Positions 1 through 5,454 of a stretch of DNA of 7,222 nucleotides are shown piece after piece. Made by a program: the position numbers and the translations under genes. Every line of letters starts with the position of its first letter. Positions within the stretch are counted from its first letter, which is position 1. The notes below the pieces were generated by a model. That model made no database searches, was not told where the DNA came from, and worked only from the letters and a program-made list of their open reading frames with translations. Source of the DNA: Thermoplasmata archaeon (lineage in GTDB: Archaea > Thermoplasmatota > Penumbrarchaeia > Penumbrarchaeales > EX4484-36); contig JAGHBW010000065.1 in assembly GCA_021160765.1 (NCBI GenBank), positions 1 through 7,222 of the forward strand, written 5' to 3'.

Positions 1-61
1 ATAGGGCCCGACGAGACCTAAAACCCTTCAAATTCATGAAATCACCCACGTCTGGTGCCAT
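1..61 (-). CDS. 5' end of an unidentified leftward gene (partial)
   Basis: An open frame reads leftward from an ATG at 61-59 to the window edge and gives MAPDVGDFMNLKG followed by an Arg-rich stretch (RSRR); 20 codons are visible with no stop. There are two candidate starts. The ATG at 61 lies about where a leaderless transcript from the TATA-like element at 83-95 would begin. The in-frame ATG at 37-35 is preceded by GGGTGAT (47-41), a good match to the archaeal anti-Shine-Dalgarno complement with about 4 bases of spacing. The gene follows the PqqD-like gene on the same strand after a 41- or 65-base gap, so it may be co-transcribed with it or use its own promoter. The visible residues are too few to assign a family. 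That it is a gene at all rests on the start signals and the open frame, so confidence is moderate. Confidence 0.5.
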   Translation of the reverse strand, partial: MAPDVGDFMNLKGFRSRRAL

Positions 62-81
62 AGATGTGTAGAGAAATAACA

Positions 82-96
82 AGTTTAAATTTATCG
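82..96 (-). promoter_or_regulatory. Candidate archaeal TATA element for the left-edge gene
   Basis: Read on the minus strand, the sequence is CGATAAATTTAAAC, an A/T block resembling an archaeal TATA box in the gap after the PqqD-like gene. Archaeal transcription usually starts about 25 bases downstream, here near position 63-66, which is almost at the ATG at 61. That fits a leaderless message, or a ~28-base leader if the ATG at 37 is used. This is a sequence match only. Confidence 0.4.
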
Positions 97-102
97 GTTT
101 TC

Positions 103-537
103 TTAAGCGCTACTTTCTGTTGGCTGGATGATGATCTTCCTTGCACCCTTCTTTCTCCTCTCCAGCCTAATCAGATTTAACTTAAGGAGAACTTCCATGA
201 AGGAGTTCACAACCTTGTCCGCTGGCTCCACCTTCTCCTTAAACCGCTCAGCGATGATGTATATTATTTCAGCCATGGAGTGTTCGCCGTCGCAGAGAAC
301 CCATATGGCCGTCCCAACATCATCCAAAGGTCTTTTGATCGTGGTGGGCCCGCCCAGGTAGCGATGGAGGAACCTCTCAAAACGGGTAAAATTCTTCGGG
401 TACTCAAGGACCACCCGGTCCTCCCTCCAGAACCATTTAACTGGCATCCTTACAGGATAAACCTGGTTGAGAAGTACGTTCTTTCGCAATTTTACAGCCA
501 TTCTGGCAGAAACCGGCTCTTTATCCAATTCCCCCAC
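103..537 (-). CDS. PqqD-like domain protein with N-terminal extension
   Basis: This 144-residue soluble protein has a C-terminal PqqD-like domain at about residues 66-125. The pattern LDDVGTAIWVLCDGEHSMAE, then a helix with a phenylalanine (AERF), then FMEVLLKLNLI is typical of the family: Leu-Asp-x-x-Gly-x-x-x-Trp, an Asp-Gly turn and a final winged helix. Such domains (RiPP recognition elements) bind leader peptides and present them to radical SAM or other modifying enzymes, although many stand-alone copies have no known job. The first ~60 residues (VYPVRMPVKWFWRED, then RFERFLHRYLGG) resemble the extension of stand-alone PqqD-family proteins rather than the short PqqD of PQQ biosynthesis. 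The start is uncertain. The GTG at 537 lies only 1 base after GAAGGAG (545-539); the TTG at 528 has better spacing; the ATG at 501 has no ribosome binding site. All three keep the domain. The gene starts 12 bases after the stop of the small membrane protein gene, so translational coupling is likely. Confidence 0.8.
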   Translation of the reverse strand: MGELDKEPVSARMAVKLRKNVLLNQVYPVRMPVKWFWREDRVVLEYPKNFTRFERFLHRYLGGPTTIKRPLDDVGTAIWVLCDGEHSMAEIIYIIAERFKEKVEPADKVVNSFMEVLLKLNLIRLERRKKGARKIIIQPTESSA

Positions 538-549
538 ACTCCTTCAGTT

Positions 550-729
550 TCACTCTGGGATGAGGTCCCAGACCAGATAGAGGAATATCAGAACTGATGC
601 CGCCCCTAGGATGGAGAAGGCGGCTGTAAGTTTTCTGTTCTTCCACGAGTACTTTGCTATGTGCACCAGAGGAACCACCACGATGGCAATTATTAGGAAA
701 ACAACAGCAAAAAGAACCCTTAGGTTCAT
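550..729 (-). CDS. Small two-helix membrane protein, unknown function
   Basis: This 59-residue frame runs from an ATG at 729-727 to a TGA at 552-550. It starts MNLRVLFAVV and has two clear hydrophobic segments, at about residues 3-22 and 34-54, joined by a short basic loop (KYSWKNRKL). By the positive-inside rule the loop should be cytoplasmic with both ends outside. It ends with the acidic tail WDLIPE. There is no signal peptide cleavage motif and I recognise no family. Support for a real gene comes from the clean hydrophobic pattern, its position filling the gap upstream of the PqqD-like gene with only 12 bases between them, and a TATA-like element at the right distance for a leaderless message. 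No Shine-Dalgarno precedes the ATG, which agrees with leaderless translation. It may anchor or partner the PqqD-like protein at the membrane, but this is inferred from gene order only. Confidence 0.7.
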   Translation of the reverse strand: MNLRVLFAVVFLIIAIVVVPLVHIAKYSWKNRKLTAAFSILGAASVLIFLYLVWDLIPE

Positions 730-752
730 TGTGAGGTGGGCTAACCTGTTTC

Positions 753-765
753 CTATATATAAAGA
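753..765 (-). promoter_or_regulatory. TATA element of the membrane protein-PqqD pair
   Basis: On the minus strand this reads CTTTATATATAGG, a strong archaeal TATA box, preceded by AACAAT in the position of the BRE. The expected transcription start about 25 bases downstream is near 731-734, two to five bases before the ATG at 729, so the message would be leaderless or nearly so. The core TATATATA is self-complementary and could in principle also serve the rightward regulator gene. Confidence 0.6.
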
Positions 766-769
766 TTGT

Positions 770-783
770 TTTGTAAATAATCC
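770..783 (+). promoter_or_regulatory. Possible promoter element for the gfcR-lysS operon
   Basis: The stretch TTTGTAAATAATCC is A/T rich and resembles an archaeal TATA box. It would start transcription near 802, giving a leader of about 34 bases that includes the GGTGGT ribosome binding site at 825-830. The stronger TATATATAAA at 754-763 is an alternative, giving a leader of about 50 bases. The sequence does not decide between them. Confidence 0.35.
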
Positions 784-835
784 ATAATCGCAAATTAGAT
801 ATTCCTTGAGTGGTTTTGCAGGTTGGTGGTTTCAG

Positions 836-1438
836 ATGGACAGCGGAATTGAACCCCTGGTGGAGAAGGCACTGGCCCTCCGGGAGAAAGGGCTTACCAG
901 AAAGGAGATCGCCCTGGAACTTCATCTCTCAGAGGAGACTGTATCCTGGCTTCTTGCAAGGGGAATAAAGACGGAAAAACCCCCTGCAGACATCTATGTG
1001 GGATGGAAGTCTGTAGGCGTTTTTCCAACAAGACTGCAGCATATAGCGGCGATTATTTCTGACATCATCTTTGAAGAACTGGAGAAGAGGGATGAGGAGG
1101 TTGATACCATAGTTGGAATTGCACTCAACGGGATACCTCTGGCTGTTCTCGTGGCTCAGCAATTGGACGTTGAAATGACAATATTCAGGCCGACCTTTAA
1201 CGACAGTCAGGGTATCGTTAGGGGCTCCTTTGCCTCTAATTATGCCACGGTGGAGGGGAAGAAGGTTATCGTGGTTGATGACGTTTTGTCCACAGGAAAG
1301 ACCATGTCAAAAGCGATAGAGTCCATAAAAGAACATGGGGGAACCCCAGTTCTCGCATGTGTTGTGGTGAACAAAACACAGAAAAACGAAATAGAGGGGG
1401 TTCCCCTAAGAGGGCTCATTAGAACCACTGTTGTGTGA
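836..1438 (+). CDS. gfcR: GfcR/PyrE-like phosphoribosyltransferase-type transcription regulator
   Basis: This 200-residue protein belongs to the archaeal PyrE-like family, of which GfcR of Haloferax, an activator of sugar catabolism genes, is the studied member. Residues 5-45 form a helix-turn-helix: EKGLTRKEIALELHLSEETV, then SWLL. The rest is a type I phosphoribosyltransferase fold with the PRPP-binding motif VIVVDDVLSTGKT at 144-156. The segment GSFASNYATVEGKK (130-143) fits the pattern of the GfcR-like family. The flexible-loop Lys/His residues used by orotate phosphoribosyltransferase are not visible there, so a regulatory role seems more likely than UMP synthesis. The ATG at 836 was chosen because GGTGGT (825-830) precedes it with 5 bases of spacing and family members begin close to the first helix. 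A TTG at 806 would add ten residues without support. lysS begins 16 bases downstream, so the two are probably co-transcribed. The divergent intergenic region is the obvious place for autoregulation. The ligand, possibly PRPP or a sugar phosphate, is unknown here. Confidence 0.85.
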   Translation: MDSGIEPLVEKALALREKGLTRKEIALELHLSEETVSWLLARGIKTEKPPADIYVGWKSVGVFPTRLQHIAAIISDIIFEELEKRDEEVDTIVGIALNGIPLAVLVAQQLDVEMTIFRPTFNDSQGIVRGSFASNYATVEGKKVIVVDDVLSTGKTMSKAIESIKEHGGTPVLACVVVNKTQKNEIEGVPLRGLIRTTVV

Positions 1439-1454
1439 TGGGAAGGGACACTGA

Positions 1455-3038
1455 ATGCACTGGGCAGACGTTGTTGCTGAAGATTTGAAGAGTCGGGGCG
1501 CTCATCACATCGTTGCAACAGGTATCACCCCCTCAGGGCCAATTCATGTTGGGAACATGAGGGAGATCTTGACAGGGGACATTGTGGCCAGAGCTGCTAG
1601 AGATATTGGGCTAGACGCTCGTCTTGTTTACATTGGAGACACATTTGACCCGTTGAGGAAGGTCTATCCATTTCTCCCTCCCGAATACAGTGAACATGTT
1701 GGAAAGCCCCTTTCTGAGATCCCATGCCCCTGCGGTTCCCACAACAGTTATGCTGAGCACTTTCTTGAGGAGTTTTTGGATAGTCTGAACGTTCTGGGTG
1801 TTGAGGTGGAGGTTCTCTTAAGCCATAAGATGTATGAGGAGGGAAGATATGCGGAGGCCACCAGGAGAATCATAGAGGGGAGGGAGAGGATAAGAGAGAT
1901 CCTTGTGAACGTGTCTGGAAGAGACCTCCCCGATGGTTGGTTTCCCTACACCCCGAAGTGCTCTTCCTGTGGCAGGTTAAATACCACCGTTGTCACTGGC
2001 TATGAATACCCGTACGTTTACTATCGCTGCAGATGTGGTCATGAGGGGCGTGCAGATATTAGAAAGGCTGAAGGAAAACTGCCCTGGAGGGTTGATTGGC
2101 CTGCCAGATGGTGGTTCCTTGGGGTTACCGTTGAACCGTTTGGAAAGGACCATGCTGCCTCTGGGGGTTCTTATGATACAGCTAGCAGAATTGTAAAAGA
2201 GATCTTCGGAAGGGATGCGCCCTATCCTGTGGTGTACGAATGGATTCAACTTAAGGGTAAAGGCGCCATGTCCTCCTCAAAGGGTGTTGTTGTAAGTGCT
2301 GTTGAGATGCTAAAGATGACCCCACCTGAGGTCCTCAGGTTTATGATCGCTAGAACGAAGCCCTCAAGACACATTGATTTTGATCCTGCGTGGGGAATAT
2401 TGAACCTTGTGGATGACTTTGACAGAGCGGAGAGGATATACTACGGCCTTGAAACCGCGGAGGACGCAGAGGAGCTCAAAAGGTCTTATGAACTTGCCCA
2501 GGTGAACCCGGAAAGAATTCCAGAGAAGATGCCCCATCAGGTTCCCTACCGCCACCTTGTCACCCTTGTTCAAATTAAACCCTCCTTTGAGGAGGTTCTC
2601 GCAACCATAAAGAGAACGGAAGGGTTTGAGGGGGAGCTCACTCCAGAGGAGATTGAGAGGATTAGAAAGAGATGTCAGGCAGTTAAATACTGGCTGAGTA
2701 AATATGCCCCCATGGAGGTGAAGGTGACCCTCCATCCTGACCCCCCACAGGAGGCCGTTAAGATGTTGGGGGAGGAGAGGGTGCGGGCACTTCGCGTGAT
2801 GAGAGAGGCTCTCTCCAGCATAGAGTGGACAGCGGAGATGATACACAACACAATCTACGAAGCCAGCAGGAAGGAGGGGATAAATCCAAAAAGGACCTTT
2901 GAGGCATTCTACATGATCTACCTTGGCACCACAAGGGGTCCCCGCCTTGGATATTTTCTCTCCACAATGGGAAGGGATGCTGTTCTTGAAAGAATTGAGA
3001 AGGCGCTTGATATGGTGAAGGGAGATGGGAAGGGTTGA
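1455..3038 (+). CDS. lysS: Class I lysyl-tRNA synthetase
   Basis: This enzyme attaches lysine to tRNA-Lys using ATP in the cytoplasm. At 527 residues it has the usual length of the archaeal class I LysRS, which is unrelated to the class II enzyme of most bacteria and eukaryotes. The Rossmann fold carries the HIGH signature as HVGN (31-34) in ITPSGPIHVGNMRE, and the KMSKS signature as MSSSK (272-276). The lysine that often precedes the Met is Ala here (A271). Between them are Cys/His groups that look like zinc sites: CPCGSH at 91-96, CSSC at 169-172 and CRC at 192-194. The conserved block WPARWWFLGVTVEPFGKDHA (215-234) lines the active site, with GKDHA recognisable from the family. The C-terminal helical part from about 320 should be the anticodon-binding domain. 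GGAAGG (1441-1446) precedes the ATG. It overlaps the next gene by 14 bases. Nothing suggests a second or pyrrolysine-type enzyme. Confidence 0.97.
   Translation: MHWADVVAEDLKSRGAHHIVATGITPSGPIHVGNMREILTGDIVARAARDIGLDARLVYIGDTFDPLRKVYPFLPPEYSEHVGKPLSEIPCPCGSHNSYAEHFLEEFLDSLNVLGVEVEVLLSHKMYEEGRYAEATRRIIEGRERIREILVNVSGRDLPDGWFPYTPKCSSCGRLNTTVVTGYEYPYVYYRCRCGHEGRADIRKAEGKLPWRVDWPARWWFLGVTVEPFGKDHAASGGSYDTASRIVKEIFGRDAPYPVVYEWIQLKGKGAMSSSKGVVVSAVEMLKMTPPEVLRFMIARTKPSRHIDFDPAWGILNLVDDFDRAERIYYGLETAEDAEELKRSYELAQVNPERIPEKMPHQVPYRHLVTLVQIKPSFEEVLATIKRTEGFEGELTPEEIERIRKRCQAVKYWLSKYAPMEVKVTLHPDPPQEAVKMLGEERVRALRVMREALSSIEWTAEMIHNTIYEASRKEGINPKRTFEAFYMIYLGTTRGPRLGYFLSTMGRDAVLERIEKALDMVKGDGKG
3014..3018 (+). 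promoter_or_regulatory. Ribosome binding site of the DUF167 gene inside lysS
   Basis: GGTGA lies 6 bases before the ATG at 3025, within the last codons of lysS. It matches part of GGAGGTGATC and supports this ATG as the start, so the two genes overlap in different frames and are probably translationally coupled. Confidence 0.6.
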
Positions 3039-3306
3039 GGTGGAAGTTAAGCCCTCTTCCAGGAGGAGCGAGGTTGTCGGGTATGATGAGTGGAGGGGCA
3101 GAATTAGAATAGAACTCAGGTCTCCTCCGGAGAAAGGAAAGGCGAACGCGGAACTTGTGGAGTTGTTATCTACCGTGCTAGGCGTGGAGAGGGTGGATGT
3201 GAAGATTGTTTCAGGTCTTTCTAGCAGGATGAAGATTATTGAGGTCTCCTCTCTTCCCTCCAGCCTGATCAAAAAGAGGCTGCTAGAGTCCATTAAGAGG
3301 GCATAA
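3025..3306 (+). CDS. DUF167/YggU (UPF0235) family protein
   Basis: This 93-residue cytoplasmic protein has the pattern of the DUF167/YggU family: an initial beta strand (VEVEVKPSSRRSEV), then LRSPPEKGKANAELVELLS (31-49) with the hallmark P-x-x-G-K-A-N, and IVSGLSSRMKIIEV (61-74) with the S-G-x-x-S-R-x-K motif. It covers the full usual length of the family. No biochemical role is firmly established for DUF167, although structures show a small alpha/beta fold. The start overlaps the end of lysS by 14 bases in another frame, with a ribosome binding site inside lysS, so expression is tied to that of the synthetase. A function in RNA or translation would fit the position, but that is inference. 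The gene ends 87 bases before the histidine kinase, which seems to have its own promoter. Confidence 0.9.
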   Translation: MGRVEVEVKPSSRRSEVVGYDEWRGRIRIELRSPPEKGKANAELVELLSTVLGVERVDVKIVSGLSSRMKIIEVSSLPSSLIKKRLLESIKRA

Positions 3307-3324
3307 CAGAAACAGATATTGCAG

Positions 3325-3338
3325 GGGAAAAATAAATA
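3325..3338 (+). promoter_or_regulatory. Candidate promoter of the hybrid histidine kinase
   Basis: GGGGAAAAATAAATA spans a purine-rich BRE-like part and an archaeal TATA-like octamer (AATAAATA, 3331-3338). Transcription would start near 3358-3362, leaving a leader of about 32-36 bases that contains the ribosome binding site at 3382-3391. Read-through from the upstream operon cannot be excluded because no clear terminator separates them. Confidence 0.5.
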
Positions 3339-3381
3339 TTTCAGAACACACCTTTCTGCTCTGAAGAGAACCCCTGCAGGG

Positions 3382-3391
3382 GGAGGAGATC
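3382..3391 (+). promoter_or_regulatory. Near-perfect Shine-Dalgarno that fixes the kinase start
   Basis: GGAGGAGATC matches nine of ten bases of GGAGGTGATC, the complement of the archaeal 16S 3' end. Counted from the GGAGG core, it lies 7 bases before the ATG at 3394. This selects that ATG over the upstream in-frame TTG at 3319, which would place the promoter element inside the coding region. Confidence 0.75.
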
Positions 3392-3393
3392 GG

Positions 3394-5454
3394 ATGAACG
3401 GCCTCTCCTTGAATGAGACGAACGCATTCCGTGAGATCCCTCATCTTAAAGCCCTGAGCATGTGGGCCGAGAACCTCATCAGGGCCAGAAAACCGGAGGA
3501 GGCATACAGAAGGGAGAGCCTTGGTATATTGGGGGAAGCTTCAGGGGCAGACAGGGTTTACCTCTTCACAAACTTCTGGAAGGACGGGGAACTATACATG
3601 AGTCAGGTTAGTGAGTGGGTGAGGGAGGGTATAGAGCCTCAGATAGATAACCCACTCCTCAAGGCCCTTCCGTACTCAGAGGTCCCATTCTGGAGGGAGA
3701 ACCTTGAAAATGGTAGGATCATCTGGGGGGATGTGGACACCTTCCCAGAACCAGAGCGCGGAATCTTGAAAGAACAGGGTATAAAAAACATACTGGTCAT
3801 CCCACTTCATCCGGAAAGGCAATTTTACGGTTTTATAGGTTTTGACTACTGCGGGAAGAGAAAGGCTGAAGAGGAAGAGGTATATTTTTTGAAAACTGCT
3901 GCAATTGAACTGGAGGAGTGGATCACAAAGTACAGAGGCGAGAAGGAGAAGATTGCCCTGTGGGACGCCATAAATCTCATGGACGACCCCGTACTTCTGG
4001 TGGATTGGGACGGTACAATAAAATTTGCCAACAGTGCATTTTTGAATCTCACAGGATACACCCTGACGGAGCTCGTAGGTAAAAAAACACCTTTCCTAAG
4101 CACAGACAGAGAGGGACGGGTGTTCTATCAGAACATGATGAGACACCTTCGGTCTGGAAATAGGTGGAGCGGGGTACTTAGGCTGAAAGGGAGTGATGGG
4201 GCTCTCAAAGACATGAGGGCATCAATCACCCCCATAGGGAGCGGGGGGGAGAAACTCCAGTATCTGGCAGTCTTCTGGGACGAGATGGACCGAATGAAAC
4301 TTGAGAGGATGATAGAGCAGCAGAAGTTTGAGAGTATAGGGGTTCTGGCATCTGGATTGGCCCACGATTTCAACAACTACCTCCAGGGGATAAGCGGCCT
4401 TGTTGAGCTTATGTTAAGGGCGAAAAGTGAGGAGGAGAGAGAGCGATATTTGTCCATGCTGTGGAGCATTCTAGAATCCGCCAGGGGGTTTGCTGAGAAG
4501 GTGAGAGACCTTGCAACGGGGTATGTGGGAAAACCTGTTAATGTGGACATGAAGAAGATTATAATAGACACCATAAACCTTGTTAAAAGCAACATACCAC
4601 CCAACATTGAGGTTGATGTAAAACTGCCTGAGAAGGGTCTCACTGTCTACGCCGACCCGGGGAGCTTACAGCAGGTCTTCATCAATTTAATTCTTAACGC
4701 CAGTGAGGCTATTGGAGAGAGAAAAAAGGGGCTTATTGAGATCAAGGGCGAGGAGGTCTATCTGAGCGGTGATGAGGCGAAGATGTACTTCCTCCCAAAG
4801 GATGGGCACTATGCACACATCACTGTGAAAGACAATGGATGCGGGATTCCTGACAGAATCAAGAAAAAGGTATTTGACCCCTTCTTTACCACCAAGACCA
4901 GAGGAAAGAAAAAGGGCACTGGATTGGGGCTGAGCATGTCACGGGGGATCGTTCAATATTACGGTGGAGAGATAACGTTTTACTCAGAGGAGGGCGTTGG
5001 AACGCTTTTCCACGTCTATCTTCCCCTGCAGGTGGAAACTCCAACTCCACTGAGAAAGAAGGTGGCCAAGGTAGGTGAAAGGAAGGGTGGTGGGAGGATT
5101 CTCGTTGTGGAGGACGAGGAGGTCCAGAGGGAGGTGCTAGGCGAATATCTCGGATCCAGAGGATTTACAATATCCCTCGCGGAGGGGGGTAGAAAGGGTC
5201 TGAAGCTTCTAAAAAATGAGAGGTTTGACTGTATTATTCTGGACTTCCTGCTGGGGGACATGACCGGGGAGGATTTCATAAAGTCCATGTCCATCATGGG
5301 GGTATCAACCCCTGTGATCATAACCTCTGGGTTCTCCGAGGACAGAACCGGAAGGCTCAAAAGAGATCCTCTGGTAAAGAGCATTATCCAAAAGCCATAT
5401 CCTCTTGACCTTCTCCTTGAGCAGATTGACCTAGTTTTAAAAGGTGCACTTTAA
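3394..5454 (+). CDS. Hybrid sensor histidine kinase: GAF-PAS-HisKA-HATPase-receiver
   Basis: This 686-residue protein has no membrane segment or signal peptide, so it should sense a cytoplasmic cue. In order it has a GAF-like domain at about 30-175, a PAS domain at about 186-298 (DDPVLLVDWDGTIKFANSAF and GYTLTELVG are typical), and a dimerization domain with the phospho-acceptor H324 in GLAHDFNNYLQGI. The ATP-binding domain shows the N box NLILNASEA (431-439), G1 DNGCGIP (480-486), F box FDPFFTTK (494-501) and G2 GTGLGLS (508-514). A receiver domain follows from about 568 with E573/D574, phospho-acceptor D617, T644 and K667, so all key residues are present. The AHDFNN kinase subgroup often pairs with a fused receiver. 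There is no output domain, so phosphate either passes to an unseen partner or the receiver tunes the kinase. No response regulator is encoded nearby. Its stop overlaps that of convergent tmcA. The ligand of either sensor domain cannot be told. Confidence 0.93.
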   Translation: MNGLSLNETNAFREIPHLKALSMWAENLIRARKPEEAYRRESLGILGEASGADRVYLFTNFWKDGELYMSQVSEWVREGIEPQIDNPLLKALPYSEVPFWRENLENGRIIWGDVDTFPEPERGILKEQGIKNILVIPLHPERQFYGFIGFDYCGKRKAEEEEVYFLKTAAIELEEWITKYRGEKEKIALWDAINLMDDPVLLVDWDGTIKFANSAFLNLTGYTLTELVGKKTPFLSTDREGRVFYQNMMRHLRSGNRWSGVLRLKGSDGALKDMRASITPIGSGGEKLQYLAVFWDEMDRMKLERMIEQQKFESIGVLASGLAHDFNNYLQGISGLVELMLRAKSEEERERYLSMLWSILESARGFAEKVRDLATGYVGKPVNVDMKKIIIDTINLVKSNIPPNIEVDVKLPEKGLTVYADPGSLQQVFINLILNASEAIGERKKGLIEIKGEEVYLSGDEAKMYFLPKDGHYAHITVKDNGCGIPDRIKKKVFDPFFTTKTRGKKKGTGLGLSMSRGIVQYYGGEITFYSEEGVGTLFHVYLPLQVETPTPLRKKVAKVGERKGGGRILVVEDEEVQREVLGEYLGSRGFTISLAEGGRKGLKLLKNERFDCIILDFLLGDMTGEDFIKSMSIMGVSTPVIITSGFSEDRTGRLKRDPLVKSIIQKPYPLDLLLEQIDLVLKGAL
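5451..5454. other. Shared TTAA: interlocked stop codons of convergent genes
   Basis: The palindrome TTAA supplies TAA for the rightward kinase (5452-5454) and TAA for the leftward tmcA (5453-5451). The convergent genes therefore overlap by 4 bases, and no intergenic terminator can exist. Each transcript must end inside the other's coding region, giving antisense 3' ends. Pyrimidine-rich sequence just past the kinase stop (5454-5500) is the likely termination area on the plus strand. Confidence 0.85.

Larger units (their letters stand above)
730..835. other. Divergent intergenic regulatory region
   Basis: This 106-base gap lies between the leftward membrane protein-PqqD pair and the rightward gfcR-lysS operon. 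It is A/T rich from about 750 to 805. It contains the self-complementary TATATATA core (754-761), a short inverted repeat AGGT-GGGCTA-ACCT (734-747) just upstream of the membrane protein ATG, and the ribosome binding site of the regulator gene. The repeat is too short to call an operator. Since a DNA-binding regulator is encoded next to it, this is the most likely place in the window for autoregulation. Confidence 0.5.

Noticed and set aside
1..60. GGGCCCG at the left edge considered as a tRNA acceptor stem
   Set aside because: No T-arm, anticodon arm or D-arm could be placed on either strand. An open reading frame with start signals explains the region better.
734..747. Inverted repeat AGGT-GGGCTA-ACCT as an operator
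   Set aside because: Four-base arms are expected by chance in this much sequence. It is kept only as a note in the divergent region.
806..835. Upstream TTG start adding ten residues to the GfcR-like protein
   Set aside because: No ribosome binding site precedes the TTG, whereas the ATG at 836 has GGTGGT at good spacing and fits the usual family N-terminus.
521..925. 134-codon minus-strand frame crossing the divergent promoter region
   Set aside because: It reads through the TATA region and the start of the GfcR gene, and it covers the membrane protein in another frame. The 59-residue membrane frame is far more protein-like.
1438..3034. Repeated string ATGGGAAGGG at 1438, 2967 and 3025
   Set aside because: Only ten bases and purine-rich, as is common in this coding sequence. 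There is no regular spacing or structure.
2364..3293. 309-codon open frame on the minus strand opposite lysS and DUF167
   Set aside because: Its translation is low-complexity with no recognisable domain, it lies antisense to two clearly conserved genes, and it has no convincing ribosome binding site. It is a shadow of their codon usage.
3319..3393. Upstream TTG start adding 25 residues to the histidine kinase
   Set aside because: The added segment contains the candidate TATA element and the strong Shine-Dalgarno, and reads as non-domain sequence.
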